A stretch of DNA of 64,000 bases from Streptomyces sp. BK239 (GCF_004217285.1 NZ_SHKS01000005.1:62001-126000); one strand, 5' to 3'. Shown: positions 44,017 through 53,312, counted from the first letter of the stretch. Numbers and translations: made by a program. Notes: generated by a model from the letters alone, not told the origin.

Positions 44017-45320
44017 CGGCGGTCGACCACCAGTTGGTCAAGCGGTTCCGGCAGGACGCCGGCGACCGTATCGCCGAGCAGCGCCGCCTCGACCAGGCGT
44101 CCGGCGTCACCCCGATGTCCACCGAGGACGAGCGGCAGTACGCCCGCGCGGTCATCGCCCAGATCCTGGAGGAGTACGCCCGCGCCGAGATCACCGCGGG
44201 CCGTACGCCGCCGGACGCCGAGACGGAGGAGCAGTACGCGGCAGCCGTGCACGCCGCTCTCTTCGGCGTGGGCCGTCTCCAGCCCCTGCTGGACGACCCG
44301 CGCGTCGAGAACATCGACATCAACGGCTGCGACCAGGTCTTCGTCGGTTACGCCGACGGACGCGAGGTGCGCGGTGAGCCGGTCGCGGAGACCGACGAGG
44401 AGCTCATCGAGCTGATCCAGGTGCTCGGCGCGTACAGCGGTCTGTCCTCCCGGCCCTTCGACTCCGCCAATCCGCAGCTCGACCTGCGGCTGCCGGACGG
44501 TTCGCGTCTGTCGGCCGTGATGGACGTGGCGCGGCGTCCGGCGCTGTCCATCCGCCGTGCCCGCATGGGCAAGGTGTTCATCTCCGACCTCGTCGGCAAC
44601 GGCACCCTCAGCCCGGAGTTGGGCCACTTCCTGGCCTGCGCGGTCCGCGCCCGCAAGAACATCATGATCGCGGGCGCCACCAACGCCGGCAAGACGACGC
44701 TGCTGCGGGCCCTCGCCAACGAGATCCCGCCGAACGAGCGGCTCATCACCGTCGAGCGCGCGCTGGAGCTCGGGCTCGACACGTTCCCCGAACTCCACCC
44801 CAACGTGGTCGCGTTCGAGGAGAGGCTGCCCAACTCCGAGGGACAGGGTGCCATCAGCATGGCCGAACTCGTGCGCCGTTCCCTGCGTATGAACCCCTCC
44901 CGGGTCATCGTCGGCGAGGTCCTCGGCGACGAGATCGTCACCATGCTCAACGCCATGTCGCAGGGCAACGACGGCTCGCTGTCGACGATCCACGCCAACA
45001 GCTCCAGCGAGGTCTTCAACCGCATCTCCACCTATGCGCTCCAGGCGACGGAACGGCTGCCCATCGAGGCCAGCCAGATGCTGATCGCGGGCGCGGTGAA
45101 CTTCGTCGTCTTCGTCCAGCGGCGCAACAACTACGAGACGGGTGGCCGTCTGCAGCGCACGGTGACCTCCGTGCGCGAGGTCAACGGCGTCGACGGACGC
45201 GTTCTGTCCAGTGAGGTGTTCGCAGAGGCGCCCGACGGGCGGGTCGTGCCGCACGCGCCCATCGCCTGCCTGGACGACCTGATCGCGTACGGCTACCGTC
45301 CCGCGGCGACGTGGGGGTGA
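44013..45320 (+). CDS. tadA: Tad pilus assembly ATPase TadA/CpaF
   Basis: A 435-residue secretion ATPase that powers Flp pilus extension. The Walker A is IMIAGATNAGKTTLLRAL (about residues 219-236), the Asp box and Walker B RVIVGEVLGDEIVTML (about 298-313), and the His box is in LSTIHANSSSE (about 326). The N-terminal domain carries the CpaF motif LLDDPRVENIDINGCDQVF. The GTG overlaps the upstream gene. All catalytic parts are intact. Confidence 0.93.
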   Translation: MTAVDHQLVKRFRQDAGDRIAEQRRLDQASGVTPMSTEDERQYARAVIAQILEEYARAEITAGRTPPDAETEEQYAAAVHAALFGVGRLQPLLDDPRVENIDINGCDQVFVGYADGREVRGEPVAETDEELIELIQVLGAYSGLSSRPFDSANPQLDLRLPDGSRLSAVMDVARRPALSIRRARMGKVFISDLVGNGTLSPELGHFLACAVRARKNIMIAGATNAGKTTLLRALANEIPPNERLITVERALELGLDTFPELHPNVVAFEERLPNSEGQGAISMAELVRRSLRMNPSRVIVGEVLGDEIVTMLNAMSQGNDGSLSTIHANSSSEVFNRISTYALQATERLPIEASQMLIAGAVNFVVFVQRRNNYETGGRLQRTVTSVREVNGVDGRVLSSEVFAEAPDGRVVPHAPIACLDDLIAYGYRPAATWG

Positions 45321-45329
45321 GGTGACGCC

Positions 45330-46466
45330 ATGAGCATGAACGCACTGGCTGTGAGCACAGTGACCGTCGGCACCACGACTGCGAGCACCATGACCGCCGA
45401 GGTGACCGCGAGCAACATGACCGTGAGCGCGCATCCGCAGGCCGCACTCGGTTCGCTGGGATCGATGGGCGGGCTGTTCTCCCCGACCGTCCTGTACGCG
45501 CTCCTGTGCGGCGTCGCCGTCGGCGGCGGTCTCGCGCTCCTCCTGGTCGCCGTTCGCGGGCTGCCGGTCAAGCCGGAGCACGAGAAGCGCAAGGCCGGCC
45601 GGCGGGCGAACGAGCTGCTCCGGTTCGCCGGACAGCGCGGTTCCGTCGCCGCGCTCGTAGGACTCGCCGTGCTGCTGCTCACCCGCTGGACGGTGGCCGG
45701 AATCGCGGCCGCCGTGCTCGTCTTCTTCTGGGACCGCCTCTTCGGCGGCGCGGCAGAGGAACGGGCCGCCATGAAGCGGGTGGAGGCCCTGGCCTCCTGG
45801 ACGGAGTCGCTGCGCGACACCATCGCGGGCGCGGTCGGCCTGGAGCAGGCCATTCCCGCGTCCGCGCGCGCCGCCGCACCCGTTCTGCGCCCCCATCTCG
45901 ACGCCCTGGTCGACCGCCTGCGCGCCCGTACCCCGCTGCCGGACGCGCTCCAGGTCCTCGCCGACGAGATCGACGACGCGTCGGCGGACATCATCGTCGC
46001 CGCCCTGATCCTCAACGCGCGGCTGCGCGGCCCCGGCCTGCGCCAGGTCCTCGGCGCCCTCGCCAAGTCGGCGCGGGAGGAGGTCGACATGCGGCAGCGG
46101 GTCATGGCGCAGCGGGCGTCGACCCGCCGTTCGGTGCAGATCGTGGTCGCGGTGTCGATCGCGTTCGTGCTCGGACTGTCCGTCTTCAACCGCGAGTTCG
46201 TCGAGCCGTACGGCACGGCCGTCGGACAGCTCGTCCTCGCCTGTGTCTGCGGCCTGTTCGGGCTGGGCTTCTGGTGGCTGCGCAAGCTGTCCACCATCGA
46301 GACGCCAGAACGCTTCCTGGTCCGCGACGAGTCGTCGGTGCGGTTCGTGCGACCGCGTACGGCGGCTTCGACGGCCTCCGCCACGACGCCGGGGCCGGTC
46401 CCCGGGGCGGCCGCCGCGTCGGGGCAGGCGCCGCTTCCCACCCATGACGAGGGGGCACGACGGTGA
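45330..46466 (+). CDS. tadB: Tad inner-membrane platform protein TadB
   Basis: A 378-residue T2SSF-domain membrane protein. After an unusual Thr/Ser/Met-rich N-terminus of about 45 residues come a first helix pair (about 50-72 and 110-130), the cytoplasmic GspF domain (about 150-260: WTESLRDTIAGAVGLEQAIP, LRQVLGALAKSAREEVDMRQRV) and two C-terminal helices (about 272-315). The C-terminus is a flexible Ala/Pro tail. It lies 9 bp after tadA and overlaps tadC by 4 bp. Confidence 0.9.
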   Translation: MSMNALAVSTVTVGTTTASTMTAEVTASNMTVSAHPQAALGSLGSMGGLFSPTVLYALLCGVAVGGGLALLLVAVRGLPVKPEHEKRKAGRRANELLRFAGQRGSVAALVGLAVLLLTRWTVAGIAAAVLVFFWDRLFGGAAEERAAMKRVEALASWTESLRDTIAGAVGLEQAIPASARAAAPVLRPHLDALVDRLRARTPLPDALQVLADEIDDASADIIVAALILNARLRGPGLRQVLGALAKSAREEVDMRQRVMAQRASTRRSVQIVVAVSIAFVLGLSVFNREFVEPYGTAVGQLVLACVCGLFGLGFWWLRKLSTIETPERFLVRDESSVRFVRPRTAASTASATTPGPVPGAAAASGQAPLPTHDEGARR

Positions 46467-47383
46467 ACCTCACCGCACCGGTCATCGTCGGCGTCGTGCT
46501 CGGCCTGGGCGTCTACGTCCTCGTCCGCGCCCTGATGCCGTCCAAGCGCAGCGCGGTCGCGCAGGTCGCGCGGATCGACGCGATGCGGGCGCGCGGGGCG
46601 GCGTACGAGTCGGCGCGGCAGGCCGTGACCGGGGGCCGGTTCGGTGCGCTGCGCGCGGAGATCGGCCGCAAGGTCGCCGACCTGTATCTCCAACAGGGTT
46701 GGGAACAGCGCTCCTTGCGGGCCGACCTCAATGTGCTGGAGCGCAGCTGGGAGAACTTCCTGGCCACGAAGGTGCTGCTGGCCGTCGCCGGTCTGTTCTT
46801 CGGCCCGCTGCTGTTCGCCGTCGTGTGGTCGATGGGGTTCCAGAGCAGCCCGGTCGTGCCGGTCTGGCTCGCTCTGCTCTGCGCGGTGCTGTTCTTCTTC
46901 CTGCCCGACCTGGAGATCCGGCGGGACGCGAGCCAGAAGCGCCGCGACCTGCGGCGGGTGATCGGCGCGTACCTCGACCTGGTGTCGATGAACCTGGCCG
47001 GCGGGCGAGGTCTGCCGGAGGCGCTCATGGCGGCCGCGGAGGTGTCCGACGGCTGGGCCACGCAGCGCATCCGCAACGCCCTCGCCGACGCCCGCATCAC
47101 CGGCCTCAGCCAGTGGCAGGCGCTGGGGGCGCTGGGGGAGGAGCTGGGCGTGGAGGAGCTGAAGGACCTGTCGGCCTCGCTGGCCCTGGTCGCGGACGAC
47201 GGCGCCAAGGTCCGTGAGTCCCTCGCCTCCCGTGCCGAGACCATGCGGCACCGCGAACTCGCCGAGATCGAGGGCAGCGCGGGCGAGAAGTCACAGTCGA
47301 TGCTCGTGGCGCAACTGCTGTTGTGCGCGGGGTTCCTGGTGTTCCTGATCTTCCCGGCGGCGATGCGGGTGTTCCAGGTATGA
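46463..47383 (+). CDS. tadC: Tad inner-membrane platform protein TadC
   Basis: A 306-residue T2SSF-domain protein, partner of TadB in the platform. Helices are at about 5-22, 98-118, 122-145 and 280-300; the GspF cytoplasmic domain is between (YLDLVSMNLAGGRGLPEALMAAAE, about 172-195; IEGSAGEKSQSMLVAQLLL near the end). The GTG overlaps the tadB stop. Confidence 0.9.
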   Translation: MNLTAPVIVGVVLGLGVYVLVRALMPSKRSAVAQVARIDAMRARGAAYESARQAVTGGRFGALRAEIGRKVADLYLQQGWEQRSLRADLNVLERSWENFLATKVLLAVAGLFFGPLLFAVVWSMGFQSSPVVPVWLALLCAVLFFFLPDLEIRRDASQKRRDLRRVIGAYLDLVSMNLAGGRGLPEALMAAAEVSDGWATQRIRNALADARITGLSQWQALGALGEELGVEELKDLSASLALVADDGAKVRESLASRAETMRHRELAEIEGSAGEKSQSMLVAQLLLCAGFLVFLIFPAAMRVFQV

Positions 47384-47488
47384 GGCAGGTCAGCAACCGT
47401 TTCCACAACTGACGAGACCGAACCGACAACGCGCAGAACAACACTGGCGAGCACGAGCACGTCGATCCACCCGAGAGGACAACTGACC

Positions 47489-47740
47489 ATGACCCGTTGG
47501 AACGTGAGCACCGGCAACGCCGGCGTCGACTTCCTGATCGCCTTCCTCCAGGGACGCGTCCAGCGTGCCCGCTCCGGAGAGCTGGACCGCGGCGCCTCCG
47601 CGGTGGAGTGGGTCATCATCTCGGCGGTCGTCGTGGCGATCGTCGGCGTGGTGGCAGCCATCATCAACCAGGCGCTGAAGGGCGGCGCCGAGAAGGTCGG
47701 CAAGTGCATCGACGGCGCGACCGCGAGCAGCACCTGCTGA
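47489..47740 (+). CDS. flp: Flp-type prepilin (major pilin candidate)
   Basis: An 83-residue prepilin. A cytoplasmic leader of about 36 residues ends in DRG, followed by ASAVEWVIISAVVVAIVG: cleavage after Gly places Glu at +5, as in type IV and Flp pilins, followed by the hydrophobic stalk helix. The mature part is only about 47 residues, right for Flp. It ends GKCIDGATASSTC with two cysteines that could form a disulfide. AGAGGAC lies 8 nt before the ATG. It is 105 bp after tadC. Confidence 0.88.
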   Translation: MTRWNVSTGNAGVDFLIAFLQGRVQRARSGELDRGASAVEWVIISAVVVAIVGVVAAIINQALKGGAEKVGKCIDGATASSTC

Positions 47741-47775
47741 TCGGTCGGACGAGGTAACGCGAAAACGGGGTCGTT

Positions 47776-48255
47776 GTGGGCGTGGGCACAAGCGGGGGCG
47801 GCGGCGCCGGCGAAGCGATGCGCCGCAGGGTGCGGACCGTACGCAGGGGCACGGCCGCCCGCGGCGATTCCGGCATGACATCGATCGAGTTCGTCTTCCT
47901 CACCCCCGTCCTCTTCTTCCTGATCTTCGCGACGGTGCAGTTCGCGCTGTACTTCTTCGCCGACCACGTGGCTCAGGCGGCGGCACAGGCCGGTGCCCGC
48001 AAGGCTCGCGCCACCGCGGACGCCCAGCCGGGCGCCTGGCGGGGCGAGGCGCGAGGCGTCGTGGACTCCTACATCGATCAGTTGGGGCCGCAGTTGGTGC
48101 TGTCGCCGGACGTCACGCTGCTCCAGCCGGAACAGGACACGGTGGGCGTGGAGATCACGGCGCGGGTGCCGTCGGTGTTCCCGGGGCTGGACCTGACGGT
48201 GCACGCGCGGTCGCTGGGCCCCGTCGAGCGGTTCGTGCCCGAGGGGGGAAACTGA
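47776..48255 (+). CDS. TadE-like pseudopilin 1
   Basis: A 159-residue pseudopilin. A basic leader of about 38 residues ends in RGDSG, followed by MTSIEFVFLTPVLFFLIFATVQFAL, with Glu at +5 of the mature N-terminus and one membrane helix. The rest is a soluble TadE-type domain (HVAQAAAQAGARKARAT). The prepilin peptidase at 52356 is the likely processing enzyme. A GTG start follows an A/G-rich stretch. One base separates it from the next TadE-like gene. Confidence 0.87.
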   Translation: MGVGTSGGGGAGEAMRRRVRTVRRGTAARGDSGMTSIEFVFLTPVLFFLIFATVQFALYFFADHVAQAAAQAGARKARATADAQPGAWRGEARGVVDSYIDQLGPQLVLSPDVTLLQPEQDTVGVEITARVPSVFPGLDLTVHARSLGPVERFVPEGGN

Positions 48256-48256
48256 C

Positions 48257-48673
48257 ATGGCCGCCGCTGCGAGCCGTCGCGCCGGTGACCGTGGACTGTC
48301 CACCGTGGAGGTGGTGATCCTCGCCCCGGTGATGATCCTGTTCATCCTGGTCCTGGTGGCCTTCGGTCAACTCGTCGACGGACGCGGCGCGATCGACGGC
48401 GCGGCCCGGGACGCGGCGCGCGCGGGCTCGATCCAGAAGGACCGGGCGACGGCGCTGGCCGAGGCGCGCAAGGCCGCGCGGGCCGACCTCGCGGACGTCT
48501 GCTCCGGCCCGGTGTCCGTGATCCAGACCAGCCCGGGCTTCGAACCCGACACCATCTTCACCGTCGAGGTGAGCTGCGAGGTGCGGGGCCTGTCGATGCT
48601 GGGGCTGAACATCCCGACCACCCTCTCGGCCAGCTTCAGCTCCCCACTGGACCCGTTCCGGAGGACGGCGTGA
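48257..48673 (+). CDS. TadE-like pseudopilin 2
   Basis: A 138-residue pseudopilin with a very short leader: RRAGDRG then LSTVEVVILAPVMILFILVLVAF, Glu at +5, one helix and a short TadE domain (GRGAIDGAARDAARAGSIQ) with paired cysteines (DVCSGP, VSCEV). GAGGGGG precedes the ATG. It overlaps the next gene by 4 bp. Confidence 0.87.
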   Translation: MAAAASRRAGDRGLSTVEVVILAPVMILFILVLVAFGQLVDGRGAIDGAARDAARAGSIQKDRATALAEARKAARADLADVCSGPVSVIQTSPGFEPDTIFTVEVSCEVRGLSMLGLNIPTTLSASFSSPLDPFRRTA

Positions 48674-49191
48674 GGCCGGCGGGCGGGGCGAACCGGGCGC
48701 GCGGTGTGTCCGCGGTACGGACTCTGCGGTCGGGCGGTGCGTCAACGGCACGGTTCCTGCGGGCGCGCCGGTGCCGTGGTGACCGTGGCTCGGGCGCCGG
48801 GGCCGTCATCATCTTCGCCCTGGTTTTTCTTTCCCTGTCGGCCTTCGTCATCGACGGCGGGCTGTCCATCTCCAAGCGTGAACGCGCCGCCGACATAGCG
48901 GAACAGGCCGCCCGCTTCGCCGCCCAGGACATCGACCGCGAGGCCCTCTACGGCAACGAGGGCGGCGCAGCCCCCATCAACTTCCAGAACTGCGACACCC
49001 GTGTGAAGGCCTTCGCCCGCGAGATGGACATGTCCGGCTCGGACATCGCGGCCACCCACTGCGTGGCCGCGAACGCCGACCAGGTGGAGGTCGAGGTCCA
49101 ACTCACCTACGAGCCGGTCTTCACCGGCATGTTCTTCGGCGGCGCGGTGACCGTCCACGGTCGGTCGGTGGCGGAGAACCTGGTGGGGTGA
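48670..49191 (+). CDS. TadG-like pilus assembly protein
   Basis: A 173-residue protein with a basic leader (about 40 residues) followed by RGSGAGAVIIFALVFLSLSAFVIDGG, one membrane helix, and DGGLSISKRERAADIAEQAARFAAQ, typical of TadG/Tad-domain proteins. It lacks the von Willebrand domain of full TadG proteins. Glu at +5 is replaced (AGAVI), so prepilin processing is uncertain. The GTG overlaps the TadE-like stop. Two cysteines (NCDTR, THCVAA) may pair outside. Confidence 0.83.
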   Translation: MRPAGGANRARGVSAVRTLRSGGASTARFLRARRCRGDRGSGAGAVIIFALVFLSLSAFVIDGGLSISKRERAADIAEQAARFAAQDIDREALYGNEGGAAPINFQNCDTRVKAFAREMDMSGSDIAATHCVAANADQVEVEVQLTYEPVFTGMFFGGAVTVHGRSVAENLVG

Positions 49192-49210
49192 CCGATGACC
49201 GATGACCGAT
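49190..49210. repeat. 7-bp tandem repeat (3 units)
   Basis: GACCGAT occurs three times in a row, overlapping the last two bases of the TadG-like stop codon (49189-49191) and running into the gap before the LysM-BTAD gene. Likely replication slippage; its effect, if any, is unknown. Confidence 0.8.
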
Positions 49211-49308
49211 GACAGAGGCCCTCTGACCGTGTCCCACGACCCGTGTCAGTCCATAAGATCTCTGTAGGCTCAACGCATCCCTCTCACTCCGGACCCAGGA
49301 CACCCGCC

Positions 49309-52300
49309 ATGGCGCGACGCAGCACTTCAGGCTCGACGGGAAGCTCGAGGGGCTCCACCGGCTCGACGGGAAGTCCGGCGGGGCCGCGTAACCGGACTCC
49401 GCAGCCGGTGCGGGTGCGGCGGCGGACGGCCGGGGACTTCGTCAAGGCGTTCTTCGCGTTCGTCGCGTTGCTCGCCCTCCTCGTCGGGGTGCCGGCCGCG
49501 CTGGCCGTGCAGATCGGCTGGCCCCTGCCGGACGGCGTGCCCTCGCTCGACTGGCTCCAGCAGGAGATCACGGTCAGGACGTTCCTGAACATCCTGACCG
49601 TCGTCGTCTGGCTGGCCTGGGCGCAGTTCACCGCCTGCGTGCTGGTCGAGGTGAAGGCCGCGGTGTCGGGTGTGGGCGTGCCGGGGCGGGTTCCCGGCGC
49701 GGGGCCGAGTCAGCTGCTCGCCCGGCAACTCGTCGCCGCCCTTCTGCTCGTCGGCGCCACCGCGGCCAGCCTCACCCCGGGGCTCTCGCAGCTCGGGCAC
49801 ACCCTGGACGGCAACCAGAGGGGGACCGTCGCCGCGGCCCAGCAGACCCCGGGGACCTTCATCGGCGCGCAGGAGCAGCCCGCCGGCGGCGCGGCGGCAG
49901 CCCTCGCCGAGCAGGCCTCGCACGCCGCCGCGCAGGTCGACGACGGCAGCGCGGCCCGTCTGCACGGCGACACGAAGTACTACCGGATCCAGCCCCCGGA
50001 GGGCCGCCACCACGACTCCCTGTGGGAGATAGCCGAGCGCCACCTCGGTGACGGACGCCGGTACAAGGAGATCTACGCGCTCAACAAGGACCGGGTCCAG
50101 CCGGACGGTTCCCGGCTGTCCGAGGCGAGTCTGATCCGGCCCGGCTGGATCATGGAGATGCCCGGCGACGCCCGCGGCGGCGACCTCGTCGAGCTGCCCG
50201 ACGAAGCCGGGAAGGTCTCCGCGGACGTCGAGCAGCAGATCGATCAGTACGCGCGGACCGGCGGGGTAGCGGAGCAGGCCGGCATCGGTGCCGGTCCTGG
50301 CGCCGCAGGGCACGAGGGCAGCAGCGGGCTGGTGCAGACCGACGTGCCCCGTGCACACGGCGGCGGACACGCCGGCGGTCGTTCGGGTGAGGTCTCGCTG
50401 CCCGCCCAGCGGCACACCCCTCCGGCCTCCGCAGCGGACGGGCGAGCCGGCTCGCGCTCCGAGCCCGGTGACGCCTTCGGCCTCCCCGAGGCCCTGGTCA
50501 CCGCTCCTCTCCTCGCCGCCGGCCTCCTCGGCGCCCTCGGCCGCCGACGCCGTCAGCTGCTGTGGCAGTCGGCGCTCGGGGCCGTCACCGGGCGGCGCGG
50601 CATGGAGCCGCCGACCCCGACCGGCGACGCCCAGGACGTCCAGGACGCGCTGTTCGTCGGCGCCGATCCCGAAGGCGTACGGCTGCTCGACCGCTCGCTG
50701 CGCGGTCTCGCCGCGTCCCTCGCCGCCGAGTCACGCGCCCTGCCCGTCGTCTACGCCGCCTGGATGACGGGCGGCGACCTGCACCTCCAGCTCGCCCAAC
50801 CGTCCGGCAAGCCGCCCGCGCCGTGGCAGCTCGGGCAGGACCAGACGTTCTGGGTGCTGTCCCGCGCCGACGCCGAACGGTACGACGACGCCGACACCGC
50901 CGCCCCCTATCCCGGCCTCGTCAGCCTGGGCACCATGGACGACTCCCGCCTGCTGCTCAACCTGGAGGCCGTGCCCGGCATCGTCTCGCTCAGCGGGCGC
51001 CAGGAGGACCGCGCCGCCGTCTTCGCGTCCGTCGCCGCCGAGCTCGCCACCAACGGCTGGTCGGACCGCATGACCATCACCCTCGTCGGCTTCGGTGAGG
51101 ACCTCACCCCGCTCGCCCCCAACCGCATCCGGCACCTGGACGACGTGGACGCGCTCGCCGAGACGATGGCGGCCGAGACCCGGCAGCGGCGGGGAGCGCT
51201 CGGCGCGGCCGGACAGGACTCCGTGCTCACCGGCCGTACCGGGCCCGCCCAGCACACCCGTTGGGCCCCGCACCTGGTCCTGCTCGCCGCCGAGCCCTCC
51301 GCCGAGGACGCCGTGAAGCTCGCCGAACTCGCCGCCGACGCGAGCCGGTTGGGCATCGGTTACCTCGTCGGCACCGAGAGCGGTGAACTTCCCGGTGCCG
51401 CCTGGGAGATGGAGATCACCGGCGAAGGCAAACTGCTCGCGCCGCTCCTCGGGCTGGAGTTGGAGGCCCAGTTGCTTCCGGCAGCCCAACGGCGTGCGGT
51501 CGTGGAGCTGTTCGTCGAGGCCGACCCCGAGCGCGGTCCGGACGGGCCGACCCCGACCCCGCCGTTCCTCGTCGACATCAGCGAGCAGGGACGGCCCGCG
51601 GTGTACGCGCGGCTCGTCGGCTCGTACGAGATCATCGGGCTGGACGCACCGGACGGTGAGCGCAGCGTGCTGCTGCACGAGGCGCTCGCCCTGCTGCTGC
51701 TGCACCGCGAGGGCGTGCACCCGCGTGTGCTCACCTCCGCGCTGTGGCCGCGCGGAGTGACGGACGACGTCCGCGACGCGCTGATCGAACGGCTCCGCGC
51801 CTGGCTCGGAGCCGACCCCGACGGATCCCCCCGCCTCGGCTCCGACGCCCGCGGACGCCTGGTCCTCGCCAAGTCCGTCGTCTCCGACCTGGATGTGCTG
51901 CGCTCGCTCTACCACGAGGCCACCCAGGGCAAGGGCGTCGACAGCCGGGCCGTGCGCGGACGGCTGCTCACCGACGCCCTGGTCCTGGTGCGCGGGCCGC
52001 TCCTCGCCGACCGGCCCGAAGGGCGCTACCGCTGGCTCACCCACGAGATCGTCGACGCCCAACTCCCGCTGCTCGTGGCCGACATCGGGCTCGCCCTGTC
52101 CGCGTTCCATCTGGAGAAGGACCGTGCCGAGAAGGCGATCGAGGCGCTGAACGCGGCACTGCGGACGGCTCCCGCCGACGAGCGCCTGTGGAACGAACTG
52201 CTGCGCGCCACCCACGCCACCGGCGACACCGCCCGCCTCACCGCCCTCGCCGCCGACCTCGTCACCCGCAGCGGCGCCCGCGGCCTGCCTCCCCGCACCG

Positions 52301-52359
52301 AGGCCCTCCTGGACGAGCTCCGGCCCGGCTGGCGCGACTCCGTCCCGGCAGCGGGATGA
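49309..52359 (+). CDS. Membrane protein with LysM-like and BTAD domains, Tad-operon regulator candidate
   Basis: A 1016-residue protein. Membrane helices are at about 45-70, 90-115 and 140-160; a LysM-like domain is at about 225-285 (SLWEIAERHLGDGRRYKEIY, LIRPGWIMEMP), a Gly/Ala/His-rich linker follows, then a further helix at about 395-412 (ALVTAPLLAAGLLGALG). A large soluble region (about 430-760) follows and a bacterial transcriptional activation domain (BTAD, about 790-1010; FHLEKDRAEKAIEALNAAL) ends it. No DNA-binding helix-turn-helix is recognised at the N-terminus. ATG 49309 fits best. It is coupled to the prepilin peptidase gene by a 4-bp overlap. Confidence 0.8.
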   Translation: MARRSTSGSTGSSRGSTGSTGSPAGPRNRTPQPVRVRRRTAGDFVKAFFAFVALLALLVGVPAALAVQIGWPLPDGVPSLDWLQQEITVRTFLNILTVVVWLAWAQFTACVLVEVKAAVSGVGVPGRVPGAGPSQLLARQLVAALLLVGATAASLTPGLSQLGHTLDGNQRGTVAAAQQTPGTFIGAQEQPAGGAAAALAEQASHAAAQVDDGSAARLHGDTKYYRIQPPEGRHHDSLWEIAERHLGDGRRYKEIYALNKDRVQPDGSRLSEASLIRPGWIMEMPGDARGGDLVELPDEAGKVSADVEQQIDQYARTGGVAEQAGIGAGPGAAGHEGSSGLVQTDVPRAHGGGHAGGRSGEVSLPAQRHTPPASAADGRAGSRSEPGDAFGLPEALVTAPLLAAGLLGALGRRRRQLLWQSALGAVTGRRGMEPPTPTGDAQDVQDALFVGADPEGVRLLDRSLRGLAASLAAESRALPVVYAAWMTGGDLHLQLAQPSGKPPAPWQLGQDQTFWVLSRADAERYDDADTAAPYPGLVSLGTMDDSRLLLNLEAVPGIVSLSGRQEDRAAVFASVAAELATNGWSDRMTITLVGFGEDLTPLAPNRIRHLDDVDALAETMAAETRQRRGALGAAGQDSVLTGRTGPAQHTRWAPHLVLLAAEPSAEDAVKLAELAADASRLGIGYLVGTESGELPGAAWEMEITGEGKLLAPLLGLELEAQLLPAAQRRAVVELFVEADPERGPDGPTPTPPFLVDISEQGRPAVYARLVGSYEIIGLDAPDGERSVLLHEALALLLLHREGVHPRVLTSALWPRGVTDDVRDALIERLRAWLGADPDGSPRLGSDARGRLVLAKSVVSDLDVLRSLYHEATQGKGVDSRAVRGRLLTDALVLVRGPLLADRPEGRYRWLTHEIVDAQLPLLVADIGLALSAFHLEKDRAEKAIEALNAALRTAPADERLWNELLRATHATGDTARLTALAADLVTRSGARGLPPRTEALLDELRPGWRDSVPAAG

Positions 52360-53240
52360 ACGGCCTCGGCGCGTCCGGCGCCGTCGCGCTGCTCGTCGTC
52401 GCGGCGGTGTGGGGGGCGGTGGTGGGGGCTCTGCTGCCGCGGGCCGCGTACCGGTTCTCGGTGGCGTCGCCGCCGAGGGGGGTGGACGGTGAGGCGGGGG
52501 CCGACGGGGCCGGGGTGGACGGCGCGGCGGGGGCCGACGGGGCCGGGGTGGACGGTGAAGAGGGATCGCCCGTGCCCGGGTGGCGCGATCGTTGTCCTCA
52601 GGGGCATCCCGTTCGCGGCTGGATCGGTCCCGCGCGCTGTCCCCGTTGCGCCGAAGGTACCGGTGCTGGTGTGGGCAGACGGGGGCGCGGTGGGGCGTAC
52701 GGTCCCGGTGGGGCGCTCTTCGCCGGCGTCACCGCCGGACTGTGCGCTGTCCTCGGCTTCGCCACCGGTCCCCGGCCCGAGTTGGCCGTCTGGCTGCTGC
52801 TCGCGCCCGTCGGGGTGCTGCTCGCCGTCGTCGATCTGCGGGTGCAACGGCTTCCCGACCCGCTCACCCTGCCCTTCGCGGCGACCGCCCTCGCCCTGCT
52901 CGGCGTGGCCGCGCTGCTGCCGGAGCACGCCGGCGACTGGACGACGGCCCTCCTCGCGTCCCTCGCGCTCGGCGCCGGCTACCTCGTGCTGCACCTCGTC
53001 AATCCCGGTGGCATGGGCTTCGGCGACGTGAAGCTCGCGCTCGGCGCGGGCGCGGTCCTCGGCTGGTACGGCTGGGCCACCGTCATGCTGGGCACCTTCG
53101 CCGGGTTCCTGCTCGGCGCGCTGTACGGCGGCGCGCTCCTCGCCGCGCGCAAGGCCGACCGCAAGACGGCGATCCCGTTCGGGCCGTTCCTGATCGCGGG
53201 CGCGTACGTGGGTTTGCTGCTGGGCGCGTACACGGCCTGA
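52356..53240 (+). CDS. Type IV prepilin peptidase (A24 family)
   Basis: A 294-residue membrane aspartic protease that cleaves prepilins. The two catalytic aspartates are in AVVDLRVQRLPDPLT (about residue 160) and MGFGDVKLALGAG (about 223, the GxGD motif as FGD). After the first helix there is a Gly/Asp-rich linker with a 33-bp tandem repeat and a zinc-like CPQGH...CPRC pair, a reduced form of the N-methylation domain. The ATG overlaps the BTAD gene. As the last gene of the Tad operon it would process the pilin and pseudopilins encoded upstream. Confidence 0.9.
   Translation: MNGLGASGAVALLVVAAVWGAVVGALLPRAAYRFSVASPPRGVDGEAGADGAGVDGAAGADGAGVDGEEGSPVPGWRDRCPQGHPVRGWIGPARCPRCAEGTGAGVGRRGRGGAYGPGGALFAGVTAGLCAVLGFATGPRPELAVWLLLAPVGVLLAVVDLRVQRLPDPLTLPFAATALALLGVAALLPEHAGDWTTALLASLALGAGYLVLHLVNPGGMGFGDVKLALGAGAVLGWYGWATVMLGTFAGFLLGALYGGALLAARKADRKTAIPFGPFLIAGAYVGLLLGAYTA
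52488..52553 (+). repeat. 33-bp in-frame tandem repeat in the prepilin peptidase gene
   Basis: Two units of 33 bp, both ending GCCGACGGGGCCGGGGTGGAC, encode GEAGADGAGVD and GAAGADGAGVD. A partial third unit (GGTGAAG...) follows. The reading frame is kept. Confidence 0.88.
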
Positions 53241-53312
53241 CGTCGGCTGTGGCGAGGGGCTGGCGTAGGCTGGCTCGGTCCGTCCACAACCCTTGACGAA
53301 AGGGACGCTCCG

